Assembly (NCBI RefSeq): GCF_001281485.1
Contig: NZ_CP012669.1
Location: forward strand, 1,674,001-1,738,000
Reading direction: 5' to 3'
DNA: 64,000 nucleotides
Source: Altererythrobacter epoxidivorans
Lineage (GTDB): Bacteria; Pseudomonadota; Alphaproteobacteria; Sphingomonadales; Sphingomonadaceae
Of this stretch, positions 9,227-17,561 are shown piece by piece. The position numbers were made by a program, and so were the translations under genes. The first letter of the stretch is position 1. The number at the start of each line of letters is the position of its first letter. The notes below the pieces were generated by a model, which made no database searches, was not told the origin of the DNA, and saw only the letters and a program-made list of their open reading frames with translations.

Positions 9227-10423
9227 CTAGTGATCCATTGCCGCTTCGATCGGCGCAAGATACTCCTCGATCAGCTTTTCCCAGCGATAGCGCGACAGGA
9301 TTTGTGCAGAGCGACCGGCTGAGCCGGGCTGGCGTGACATCAGTGTTTCAAGCCCTGCTGCCAGCGCGCCGACATCCGCAGGATCCTCGACAAAGACGAT
9401 GTCGCCCTTGATGCTCTCCCATTCGGGTAGCAGCTCGATATTCGTGTCGCGCGAGGCAAGGACCGGCTGACCGCGCATCAATGCTTCGAGCAAGGCGACA
9501 GGCAGTCCCTCGACGTCACCGCCAGCCGCCCTGGCCGGAAATGCGAAGCGCGCGCACGAGGCCAGAAAAGCGTCCTTCTTCTCGCCGACCAAGAACCCCG
9601 GAAAGCTAACATCCGACTGTGCGACCATCTTGCGCAGCGCGGCTCCATCTTCGCCATCCCCAGCGATTGCAATCGAAGGTTTGGCACCTCGAGAAGCCAG
9701 CATCTCCGCTGCCTCGATGAGATAATTGAGCCCCTTCTTGCGCGACAGTCGGCCCATCGTGCCGATATCGATCGACTGTTCGGTTGGGATTGTTTCGACC
9801 AGTTTGGCAACGCCCATCGGAAGCACGGCCGACTTGGCGCGAAACGCATCACCCTCAGCCGCCCCAAGGTAACCAAGCGCAAGGTCGAGCTGGCCGGAAT
9901 TGACGCAGAAGAACCGTTTCGCATCGCGCAGGATCGCCCGTGCGGTTGCCCTGCCCAATCCGCCAAGCCTATCGAACACGGCAAGGTCGCTCGAATGGGT
10001 TTGCAGGATATACGGAATGCCAAGTTTGCGCTTCAGCCGATGCGCAACAAGCCCCTGCGGCATGACCCAATGCGCATAGACCAGGTCGATTGCGCGCTCC
10101 TCGATCAATCGCTTTGCATGCATGTATTGCGACAGCAGGAATGGCGCGATCTGCGCTGCCAGCAGCGGGTTCCGCCTAAGGTTTGGCAGGATAGCCGGGT
10201 AGGCGAGGCCCTGCCACTTCGCCGGCCTGAAATAGGAAAAGCGCTCAATCGAAAGGCGCCCATGCTGCTCGAAACGGGGTGCCGCCAGGTCGTGCGGAGC
10301 AAGGATCGTGAGGCTGTCGCCAGGCCTTGCCGCAAGCCATGCATCGGCCTGCTCGCGGACGAAATTTGCCTGCATGTCCCCTTCGAAACGGGGCAAGGTC
10401 GAAGTCAGGAACAGGACGTGCAT
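9227..10423 (-). CDS. Family 4 glycosyltransferase
   Basis: 398 residues from ATG 10423. AAGGAAGGA at 10427-10435 gives a strong ribosome binding site for this start and decides against the ATG at 10477. The N terminus HVLFLTSTLPRFEGDMQANF and the C-terminal donor region (MGRLSRKKGLNYLIEAAEML, then the EGLPVALLEALMRGQPVLA acid motif) are typical of GT-B, GT4-type retaining transferases. It converges on the pyruvyl transferase and probably belongs to the same surface-glycan locus although on the other strand. Donor and acceptor are unknown. Confidence 0.88.
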   Translation of the reverse strand: MHVLFLTSTLPRFEGDMQANFVREQADAWLAARPGDSLTILAPHDLAAPRFEQHGRLSIERFSYFRPAKWQGLAYPAILPNLRRNPLLAAQIAPFLLSQYMHAKRLIEERAIDLVYAHWVMPQGLVAHRLKRKLGIPYILQTHSSDLAVFDRLGGLGRATARAILRDAKRFFCVNSGQLDLALGYLGAAEGDAFRAKSAVLPMGVAKLVETIPTEQSIDIGTMGRLSRKKGLNYLIEAAEMLASRGAKPSIAIAGDGEDGAALRKMVAQSDVSFPGFLVGEKKDAFLASCARFAFPARAAGGDVEGLPVALLEALMRGQPVLASRDTNIELLPEWESIKGDIVFVEDPADVGALAAGLETLMSRQPGSAGRSAQILSRYRWEKLIEEYLAPIEAAMDH

Positions 10424-10663
10424 CGGTCCTTCCTTAAACGCTCCGTCAATCGCGTCCAGCATGCGCTGAAAATTCATCTTTTCCAGCTAGTTTCCTACGC
10501 TGTACCGCGCTGCAAACCGGCAATCCGCCGATAGCTGGAAGGGACGAGGCGATCCTTAGGAAAAAAATAAGGTTTCCTCTTTATTCACCAATCTTCGTGA
10601 GGTGATCTTCGTCATATGACGGCGATTGCCGAAGTGAGACAGTTGACGCCTAGGGGGCTTGGA

Positions 10664-12202
10664 ATGACGGCATTCGGAAGGAAGAACGGACCCGGGGGCA
10701 TGCAGCCCGGGGCGCGTCCGTCCTTTGGTGTGGCTCGCCCGATGAAGGGCGGCGCCGGTGGTGGCCAGCAGGCTGCCAACCCGAACGCAGGCGGAGAACA
10801 ATTCCCGCCGCTGCCGGACGACCAGCAGGTCCCAGCACCCTCCCCCGCGCCCAGCTCGGGCGGCAAGGGCACCGAAGATGCAATGGCGCGCCTGTCGGAG
10901 CGCATGAACGCGACACACGAAAACACCGAAATCGGTGGTTTCGAAGCCAGCGTCCACAAGATCAAGGAACAGGTACTGCCGCGCCTGCTCGAACGCGTCG
11001 ATCCGGAAGCCGCCGCCAGCCTTTCGAAAGAAGAGCTGTCGGAAGAATTCCGTCCGATCATCATGGAAGTGCTGGCCGAACTGAAGGTCACGCTCAACCG
11101 CCGCGAACAGTTTGCACTCGAAAAGGTCCTGATCGATGAGCTGTTGGGCTTCGGTCCGCTCGAAGAGCTGCTGAACGATCCCGACGTGTCCGACATCATG
11201 GTCAACGGCCCGGACCAGACCTACATCGAAAAGAAGGGCAAGCTGATCATTGCCCCGATCCGTTTCCGCGACGAGCAGCACCTGTTCCAGATCGCGCAGC
11301 GCATCGTGAACCAGGTCGGCCGCCGCGTCGACCAGACCACACCGCTGGCCGACGCCCGTCTCAAGGACGGCAGCCGTGTGAACGTCATCGTCCCGCCGCT
11401 CAGCCTCAAGGGCACGGCGATCTCGATTCGTAAGTTCTCCGAGAAACCGATCACCATCGACATGCTCAAGGAATTCGGTTCCATGAGCGAGAAGATGGCG
11501 ACCGCCCTCAAGATTGCCGGCGCCTGCCGCATGAACATCGTTATCTCGGGCGGTACGGGTTCGGGTAAGACGACCATGCTCAACGCCCTTTCGAAGATGA
11601 TCGACCCGGGCGAGCGCGTGCTGACTATCGAAGACGCGGCCGAACTTCGTCTGCAGCAGCCCCACTGGCTGCCGCTCGAAACGCGTCCGCCGAACCTCGA
11701 AGGGCAAGGTGCCATCACCATCGGTGACCTTGTGAAGAACGCCCTGCGTATGCGTCCTGACCGAATCATCCTGGGCGAAATTCGTGGCGCGGAATGTTTC
11801 GACCTTCTCGCCGCCATGAACACCGGCCACGATGGTTCAATGTGTACGCTCCACGCCAACTCTCCTCGCGAGTGTCTTGGCCGTATGGAAAACATGATCC
11901 TGATGGGCGACATCAAGATTCCGAAGGAAGCCATCTCGCGCCAGATCGCGGAATCGGTCGACTTGATCGTCCAGGTGAAGCGTCTGCGCGATGGTTCTCG
12001 CCGTACCACCAACATCACCGAGGTGATCGGGATGGAAGGCGACGTGATCGTGACGCAGGAGCTTTTCAAGTTCGAGTATCTCGACGAGAGCGAAGACGGC
12101 AAGATCCTGGGCGAATTCCGCAGCCAGGGCCTGCGCCCCTACACGCTGGAAAAGGCACGCCAGTTCGGTTTCGACCAGGCCTATCTGGAAGCCTGCCTCT
12201 AA
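10664..12202 (+). CDS. cpaF: CpaF-family Flp/tad pilus secretion ATPase
   Basis: 512 residues from ATG 10664, preceded by a GGGGG ribosome site; ATG 10616 would add 16 atypical residues. The first 90 or so residues are Gly/Pro-rich and disordered. Then come the CpaF helical domain and the RecA-like ATPase: Walker A GGTGSGKTTML, the Asp/His boxes, and LGEIRGAECFDLLAAMNTGH. CpaF powers Flp pilus assembly at the inner membrane. No other pilus gene (cpaB-E, tadB, tadC) lies next to it, so it is separated from the rest of the system here. Downstream is a small membrane protein on the opposite strand. Confidence 0.93.
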   Translation: MTAFGRKNGPGGMQPGARPSFGVARPMKGGAGGGQQAANPNAGGEQFPPLPDDQQVPAPSPAPSSGGKGTEDAMARLSERMNATHENTEIGGFEASVHKIKEQVLPRLLERVDPEAAASLSKEELSEEFRPIIMEVLAELKVTLNRREQFALEKVLIDELLGFGPLEELLNDPDVSDIMVNGPDQTYIEKKGKLIIAPIRFRDEQHLFQIAQRIVNQVGRRVDQTTPLADARLKDGSRVNVIVPPLSLKGTAISIRKFSEKPITIDMLKEFGSMSEKMATALKIAGACRMNIVISGGTGSGKTTMLNALSKMIDPGERVLTIEDAAELRLQQPHWLPLETRPPNLEGQGAITIGDLVKNALRMRPDRIILGEIRGAECFDLLAAMNTGHDGSMCTLHANSPRECLGRMENMILMGDIKIPKEAISRQIAESVDLIVQVKRLRDGSRRTTNITEVIGMEGDVIVTQELFKFEYLDESEDGKILGEFRSQGLRPYTLEKARQFGFDQAYLEACL

Positions 12203-12224
12203 AACTTCGCGCTGACGCCGGCTT

Positions 12225-12455
12225 CTAGTTGGCGAGTAACTTCGGAAGCGACAGGGCGATAAGTCCCCCGCCGATAATCATGCTCGCCATGAACAGGCTG
12301 GTCCACGGCACCAGGCTGACCTTGTTGATGTCACTCCGCTTCGACCGACGCCGGTCACCGATCAGCGCCACAATCGAAAGCGCGATGAAGCCTGCCCCCC
12401 ACAGGGCAAGAATTTCTGCATCGCTGGCGAACAAAATGGACTGGTAGAAGTTCAT
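12225..12455 (-). CDS. Small two-helix membrane protein, unknown
   Basis: 76 residues from ATG 12455 (MNFYQSILFAS...). Two hydrophobic segments, residues about 14-32 and 50-70, flank a basic loop GDRRRSKRSD. The upstream ATG at 12500 would add 15 residues of no similarity. No family recognised. It is convergent with cpaF and divergent from the EamA gene starting at 12534. Confidence 0.6.
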   Translation of the reverse strand: MNFYQSILFASDAEILALWGAGFIALSIVALIGDRRRSKRSDINKVSLVPWTSLFMASMIIGGGLIALSLPKLLAN

Positions 12456-12533
12456 CGGTCGGCTCACATGGGTCTCGATGGCGCTTATCGCAATCCCCAA
12501 ATACCTGCATCAAATCGGACGAGCGATGCCGTT

Positions 12534-13439
12534 ATGAACGCGTCGCCTCCCGACCAGCGCCCTTTGTTTGCTCTCCTTTTGCGATTGGCCGCCGCTGCAA
12601 GCCTCGCCTTGCTCGTGGCTTTGGTGAAGCTCGGCAGCGAGAGCGGGATCGCCCTCCCCGAAATCCTATTCTGGAGGCAACTCCCCACTGTCCCGCTGGT
12701 CCTGTTGTTCTTCTGGAGCCAGGGCCGGATGGCCGATCTCAAGACCGATCGCCTGCGCCAGCACGGGAAACGTGCGGTGATCGGCCTGATGGGCATGGTC
12801 CTGAACTTCGGTGCCGTGACATTGCTTCCGCTGGCGGAGGCAACGACCTTCAACTTTACCTCCGCGATCTGGGCCGTGATCCTGTCGGCGCTGATCCTTC
12901 ACGAACACATAGGGATCTGGCGCTGGAGTGCTGTTGCCCTCGGATTTGGCGGTGTGATCATAATCACCCAACCCGGCGACGGACATATCCCGGTTCTCGG
13001 CGCAGCGGTCGCCTTGGGTGCTGCATTCATGATTGCGCTTATCTCGATCCTGATCCGCGACCTATCGCGGACGGAGCAACCGCTTGTAATCGTGTTCTAT
13101 TTCTCGCTCCTCTCGCTTCCCATCCTCGGCGGTGCGCTGCCGTTCTTCTGGACCGAAAAGACAGTGGAGCAATGGGCCATACTGATCGGAGCCGGCCTCG
13201 TCGGTCTGCTCGGACAATTCCTGCTCACGGCAGCCTTGCGCTACGGAAGTGTCGCGAGCGTCATCGTGATGGATTATTCGGGCCTGCTATGGGCGACCCT
13301 GCTTGGATACGCCTTGTTCGAGGCACTTCCGTCGACAACGACCTGGCTAGGCGCGCCATTGGTGGTCGCGGCCGGTCTGATCATTGCATGGCGGGAAAAC
13401 CTCGTCCGCAAGAAAGTCAGGCCGCCTGCCACGCTCTAG
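12534..13439 (+). CDS. EamA-family (DMT) transporter
   Basis: 301 residues from ATG 12534, the usual length for a ten-helix drug/metabolite transporter with two EamA domains. The typical NFGAVTLLPLAEATTFNFTS and the closing segment YSGLLWATLLGYALFEALPS are visible. Substrate unknown. It is divergent from the small membrane protein and followed at 13505 by an entericidin gene. Confidence 0.87.
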   Translation: MNASPPDQRPLFALLLRLAAAASLALLVALVKLGSESGIALPEILFWRQLPTVPLVLLFFWSQGRMADLKTDRLRQHGKRAVIGLMGMVLNFGAVTLLPLAEATTFNFTSAIWAVILSALILHEHIGIWRWSAVALGFGGVIIITQPGDGHIPVLGAAVALGAAFMIALISILIRDLSRTEQPLVIVFYFSLLSLPILGGALPFFWTEKTVEQWAILIGAGLVGLLGQFLLTAALRYGSVASVIVMDYSGLLWATLLGYALFEALPSTTTWLGAPLVVAAGLIIAWRENLVRKKVRPPATL

Positions 13440-13504
13440 CAGGAACCCGAGCGTTCCTTGATCGTTAGCCTCTCATACGCGCATCACGTGCGAGGAGATC
13501 GAAC

Positions 13505-13636
13505 ATGACTGTCCGCAAGACCCTTATCGCAGCGGCCCTGGCTGCGATGACCCTGACTTCTGCCGCATGCAACACCGTCCGCGGCGCCGGTCAGGATCTC
13601 GAATCCGTCGCTAACGACGTAGATCAGGCTACCTGA
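13505..13636 (+). CDS. Entericidin A/B family lipoprotein
   Basis: 43 residues, preceded by GAGGAG 8 bases before ATG. It has a basic start MTVRKTL, a hydrophobic signal, a lipobox ending LTSAAC (Cys22), then the family hallmark CNTVRGAGQDLESVANDV. Entericidins are small envelope lipoproteins; in Escherichia coli EcnA and EcnB act as an antidote/toxin pair, but single genes of unknown role are widespread in alphaproteobacteria. Only one copy is present here. A strong terminator follows at 13688. Confidence 0.88.
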   Translation: MTVRKTLIAAALAAMTLTSAACNTVRGAGQDLESVANDVDQAT

Positions 13637-13687
13637 TCGAACCCCTCTGGTCCGAACCTTCGAGGTCGCGCTTGAAGAGACCAAGCA

Positions 13688-13715
13688 AAAAGCCCGCCGT
13701 TTTCGGCGGGCTTTT
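13688..13715. terminator. Strong intrinsic terminator, usable in both directions
   Basis: AAAAGCCCGCCG, loop TTTT, CGGCGGGCTTTT: a 12-bp perfect stem with T runs on both strands. It separates the entericidin (plus) from the acyl-CoA synthetase (minus). Confidence 0.95.
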
Positions 13716-13740
13716 CATTTTCTAGCGACGGTTCGGTGCT

Positions 13741-15297
13741 TCAGCTGACCTGGCGCTCCTGCCCTTCCCAGAAGGGCGCACGCAGTTCGCGTCGCAGGAT
13801 CTTGCCTGATGGATTGCGCGGCATTTCGGGAATGACATCGACGGTCTTCGGCGCCTTGAAGGCAGCCACGCGCTCACGCGCCCATGCGATGACATCGTTG
13901 GGATCGACTTCCATCCCGGGCTTTGCGACGACACAGGCCTTGACCTCTTCGCCCCATTTCTCGCTCGGAATGCCGATAACGGCAACTTCTGCAATGGCAG
14001 GGTGCCCGTAGATCGCGCTTTCAACCTCTGCCGGATAGACGTTCTCGCCGCCCGAAATGATCATGTCCTTGATGCGGTCCTGGATATAAAGGTAACCGTC
14101 ATCATCCATGTAGGCGGCATCGCCCGTGTGCAGCCAGCCATCTTTGTCGATTGTAGCAGCGGTTGCTTCGGGCAGTTTCCAGTATCCCGATGTGTTGGAG
14201 GGCGAGCGTACGGCGATCTCGCCGATTTCACCGCGAGGGACTTCCTTGCCGTCAGGGCCGAGGATCGCAATCTCGGTCCCGGGCACCGCCTTGCCGGCAG
14301 AACGCATGCGCTTGTTGCCTTCCAGCGTATGATCGTCCGGCGGCAGGCTCGCGATGGTACCGGTTGTTTCTGTCATCCCGTAAGCTTGCAGGAAGCCTGT
14401 CGTCGGCATTGTCTTCACCGCCTCGCGCAGCAATTCGAGCGGGATCGGGGCAGCGCCGTACATCAGGTAGCGAAGGTTCGAAAAGTCGGTCGTCGCGGCC
14501 TTCGGATGCTGGATCACCATCTGCAGCGCCGCAGGGACGATGAACATCTGCGTTACACCGCTCTCGATTCCGTCGAGCACGCCTTCGGGAGTGAATTCGG
14601 CCTGGATCAGCGCCCTGACGCCGCTGGCAAAGGAAATGTTGATCAGCCCGGTTCCGCCGATATGCGCAATCGGCATAGCGACGAGAACGCAGTCGGTCGG
14701 GCGATACTCGGCCCAAGGCAATTCTTCGGCGATACCGAAAGGCCGCAAGCCAAGAAGATTGCGCCCGGTAAGGACCACGCCCTTGGGATTTCCCGTCGTT
14801 CCCGAGGTATAAAGCTGCAAAATGCCGTCGTCAGGTCCGGCGGCGTCGAACTCGGCGCGATCGCTGGTGCGCACCGCTTTCCACGCCTCGCCTTCGCTGA
14901 GCACCGCAGGACGTGGATCGATCCCATAGGCGACAGTGCGTGCTGTTTCGGCGAATTCTTCGCCCGCAAAGAGGATCTTCGAACCGGTATCCTTAACGAT
15001 GTAGGCGATCTCTGGCGGCGCAAGTCGCCAGCCAATAGGGGCCATGACCACGCCCATCCTTGCCGCGGCGGCGAACAGGATCGCATAAAGATCGCTGTTC
15101 TTGCCGAGCCATGCGATCCGGTCACCTTTCGCAACACCGGCGCTCTGGAAATAGCCGACAGCGCGGTCGGTCAGTTCGAGCAGGTCGGTGTAGGTGAGCT
15201 TGCGGTCGTCCTGCTCGGTCGCGATGTTTTCGGGACGATGCTTTGCCCAGTGTCGGATTACTTCATCATAGGTGAGGTAGGTATGCTGGTCGGTCAT
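13741..15297 (-). CDS. AMP-forming acyl-CoA synthetase
   Basis: 518 residues. It activates a carboxylic acid with ATP and joins it to CoA. Signature LYTSGTTGNPKG at residues 162-173, then YGMTETTG, the GWLHTGDAAYMDDDGYLYI hinge region, DRIKDMIISGGENVYPAEVE, and the catalytic Lys in NPSGKILRRELR near the end. The start at 15297 has GGAGAG upstream. It resembles medium/long-chain fatty-acid ligases; chain length cannot be decided from sequence. It is transcribed alone and ends near the 13688 terminator. Confidence 0.93.
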   Translation of the reverse strand: MTDQHTYLTYDEVIRHWAKHRPENIATEQDDRKLTYTDLLELTDRAVGYFQSAGVAKGDRIAWLGKNSDLYAILFAAAARMGVVMAPIGWRLAPPEIAYIVKDTGSKILFAGEEFAETARTVAYGIDPRPAVLSEGEAWKAVRTSDRAEFDAAGPDDGILQLYTSGTTGNPKGVVLTGRNLLGLRPFGIAEELPWAEYRPTDCVLVAMPIAHIGGTGLINISFASGVRALIQAEFTPEGVLDGIESGVTQMFIVPAALQMVIQHPKAATTDFSNLRYLMYGAAPIPLELLREAVKTMPTTGFLQAYGMTETTGTIASLPPDDHTLEGNKRMRSAGKAVPGTEIAILGPDGKEVPRGEIGEIAVRSPSNTSGYWKLPEATAATIDKDGWLHTGDAAYMDDDGYLYIQDRIKDMIISGGENVYPAEVESAIYGHPAIAEVAVIGIPSEKWGEEVKACVVAKPGMEVDPNDVIAWARERVAAFKAPKTVDVIPEMPRNPSGKILRRELRAPFWEGQERQVS

Positions 15298-15384
15298 GCT
15301 CTCTCCACGGATTCTTCGATCCCTGGTTGAGACTTATGACAAGGAATATCGCCTAGCGCCAGATAAGTTGCGCAGCAGGACTGA

Positions 15385-15834
15385 TCAGCTCCAGCGCCCC
15401 TGTGCGCGGGCCCTGCCTTCGCGAATGATCAGCCACAGCAACAGGCCGAATGGCCCGGCGAAGAACGTCGCGAGCAGGATAGGCGCCTGCAAGATGCGCG
15501 AGAACCCTTTGGCGTCGGCGTCGCGCGAGATCCAGATTCCGACGAACAGGTCAAAAGCGAGATAGTGCGTCCATCCGATCGTCACCCCTCCATCGCTGGC
15601 GAAGATCGTGCGAACGCCCTCGATCGAATTGAAGTTGCCACCGGCACCGCCGACCGGATCGACCAGGCCTGTCAGGATGGAAACTAGCCCGGCCGCATAG
15701 ACGAGGCAGAGCAAACCCACGCCGAGATACAGCAGGGCAGAAAGCAGCGCCGGCCATCGCGGAAGCAAGATCAGCGCACCCCAGGCGATCAGTGCGAGCA
15801 GGTTCACTCCTCCGAATATGGCATCCCAGCTCAT
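15385..15834 (-). CDS. ABA4-like family membrane protein
   Basis: 149 residues, four hydrophobic segments. FASDGGVTIGWTHYLAFDLFVGIWISRDA is split by the family pattern (HYLAFDLFVG, then GPFGLLLWLIIR) seen in ABA4 proteins. Plant ABA4 is needed for neoxanthin formation, and bacterial relatives occur in carotenoid makers; the reaction here is unproven. The start overlaps the stop of the transporter gene upstream (ATGA at 15831-15834), so the two are translationally coupled. Confidence 0.82.
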   Translation of the reverse strand: MSWDAIFGGVNLLALIAWGALILLPRWPALLSALLYLGVGLLCLVYAAGLVSILTGLVDPVGGAGGNFNSIEGVRTIFASDGGVTIGWTHYLAFDLFVGIWISRDADAKGFSRILQAPILLATFFAGPFGLLLWLIIREGRARAQGRWS

Positions 15835-16817
15835 TCGATTTCTCCCGTGTCAGTATTGCTGCCGCGCCGCCACCATGCGGCCAAGAGGCTTCCCATGACA
15901 ACATGGTACAGTGCGGAAACCGCGCTCGGTACCGGTGCGAGTGCCGCCTGTAGCGGCATCTGGAACTGGGCTGCGAAACTGGGGCTGGAGGCCAGGGTCG
16001 ATCCCAGTCCCGAGTTCTGCATGCCGACCTCGATCGAACAGGTTCGCGCTTCCTCCTCTCCGAAACCGGTCAAGCGGCTGAGCCAATAACCGAACAGGAA
16101 GCCGGTGGCGTGCAAGGCGAAGAGCGCGAACAACAGCGTACCTGCATTGTCGATGATCAGGTCCTTTGATCGGGCAATGATACCGCCTACGATCAGGACA
16201 ACACCGATCACGGAGACCATCGGGGAAACAATTGCCGCTTTCGCGGTCACGCCGGGCAACAGCCGATTCAGGACGACCCCGGCAACGACAGGCAGCAGGA
16301 CTACCGTGACCATTCCCCGGAACAGGGCCCACTGGTCAATTTCGACATAGATCCCGGCCAGCCAGCTCGTCAGCAGAGGTGTCGCGACGATCGCAACCAT
16401 GGTCGATGCCATCGTCATCGTCACCGATAGCGCGAGATTGGCACGGGCAAGGTAAGTCACGACATTGGAAGCTGTGCCGCCCGGGCAGCACGCGACCAGT
16501 ATCAAACCGACCGCCAGCCCGGTCTCAAGCCCGAACAATCGAGCAAAGACGACGCCAGCCAGCGGCATGACTGTAAATTGCAGGGCCACCCCGATGCCGA
16601 CCGCACGGGGCATCGATAGTATCCGGCGGAAATCCCCCGGAGAAAGCGTCAGCCCCATTCCGAGCATGATCAGGCCGAGTAGCACGCTGACCAGCGACTG
16701 GCCGAAAGGCTGGAAAGTGCCGTCTACGACCCACAGGAAATGCGACGGGATCAACCACGCCCACAGCGTTCCCAGCACCGTCCAGACTGCAAAAAGGTCC
16801 GTCGCCTTGCGGATCAT
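15831..16817 (-). CDS. Bile acid:sodium symporter (BASS) family transporter
   Basis: 328 residues, about nine to ten hydrophobic segments. Family motifs: GLIMLGMGLTLSPGDF near the start, CCPGGTASNVVTYLARAN (the sodium-site region) and EVGMQNSGLGSTLA. Members carry organic acids or sterol-like anions with sodium; the substrate here is unknown. It overlaps the ABA4-like gene by 4 bases. The start at ATG 16817 has a GA-rich upstream (GGAGGGAGAGGGGG). Confidence 0.9.
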   Translation of the reverse strand: MIRKATDLFAVWTVLGTLWAWLIPSHFLWVVDGTFQPFGQSLVSVLLGLIMLGMGLTLSPGDFRRILSMPRAVGIGVALQFTVMPLAGVVFARLFGLETGLAVGLILVACCPGGTASNVVTYLARANLALSVTMTMASTMVAIVATPLLTSWLAGIYVEIDQWALFRGMVTVVLLPVVAGVVLNRLLPGVTAKAAIVSPMVSVIGVVLIVGGIIARSKDLIIDNAGTLLFALFALHATGFLFGYWLSRLTGFGEEEARTCSIEVGMQNSGLGSTLASSPSFAAQFQMPLQAALAPVPSAVSALYHVVMGSLLAAWWRRGSNTDTGEIE

Positions 16818-16868
16818 CCAGCGCCCCCTCTCCCTCCAGAACGGGTTAGCGCCGAAAGCGTCACCTGC

Positions 16869-17561
16869 CTAGCTGGTGCGGTTTGCCCAGTCGCGAGCTG
16901 CCCGGATTATGCCGTCGTTGTCATGGATGAATTTTCCGGCGGCACGGCGCATCGAAAGCTGCAGGGCCGCCTCTGCCACGGTTGTGGCCTCGATCGAGCG
17001 GTAACGACGACGCGGGCCATTGAGGAACGGATCGACCAGCGGACTGGCAATCCGGGCAAGCCCCTCGCCTATGCGCATGTCTCGTTCGCGGGGTCCCTTC
17101 AGCAAACCCGGTCGCAAGATGTCGAGACGTTTGAATTTCAACGACTGTAACTCGCGCTCTACTTCGCCTTTCACCTTGAGATAGAAGTTCTTCGACTGCG
17201 GGTCTGCGCCAGCCGAGCTGACCGCGACCATTCGTTCCGCCCCGGCATTCAATGCAGCACGGGCAGTCGCCAGGACGAGGTCCTGGTCCACCGCGCGAAA
17301 AGCCGCCTCGTCCTTCCCCGCCTGTTTCCATGTCGTACCGAGCGCGCAGATGAGAGTTGTCGGGCGAAGGACATCCAGCACCTCGTTCCAGTTTGCCGGA
17401 TCGGCGAGAACCATTTCCATCCGTCCGCCGGGGGGCAATTTCATCTCGCGGCGGGCGATGGCAACGACCTGGACCTCTGGCTGTCCCACAGCAGTTTCGA
17501 GCAGCGTTCGGCCGACGAGGCCGGTTGCACCGACCAGAGCAATGCGGACCGGCTCAGACAT
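16869..17561 (-). CDS. NAD(P)H-binding epimerase-like oxidoreductase
   Basis: 230 residues. Rossmann start IALVGATGLVGRTLLE (GxTGxxG), then VAVSSAGADPQSKNFYLKVK, where the usual active-site Tyr/Lys pair appears as YLKVK, and LRPGLLKGPR. It resembles NAD-dependent epimerase/dehydratase-like, HTATIP2-like atypical SDRs; substrate unknown. The start codon lies within the last codons of dgt (8-base overlap), so it is probably co-transcribed with it. Confidence 0.8.
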   Translation of the reverse strand: MSEPVRIALVGATGLVGRTLLETAVGQPEVQVVAIARREMKLPPGGRMEMVLADPANWNEVLDVLRPTTLICALGTTWKQAGKDEAAFRAVDQDLVLATARAALNAGAERMVAVSSAGADPQSKNFYLKVKGEVERELQSLKFKRLDILRPGLLKGPRERDMRIGEGLARIASPLVDPFLNGPRRRYRSIEATTVAEAALQLSMRRAAGKFIHDNDGIIRAARDWANRTS

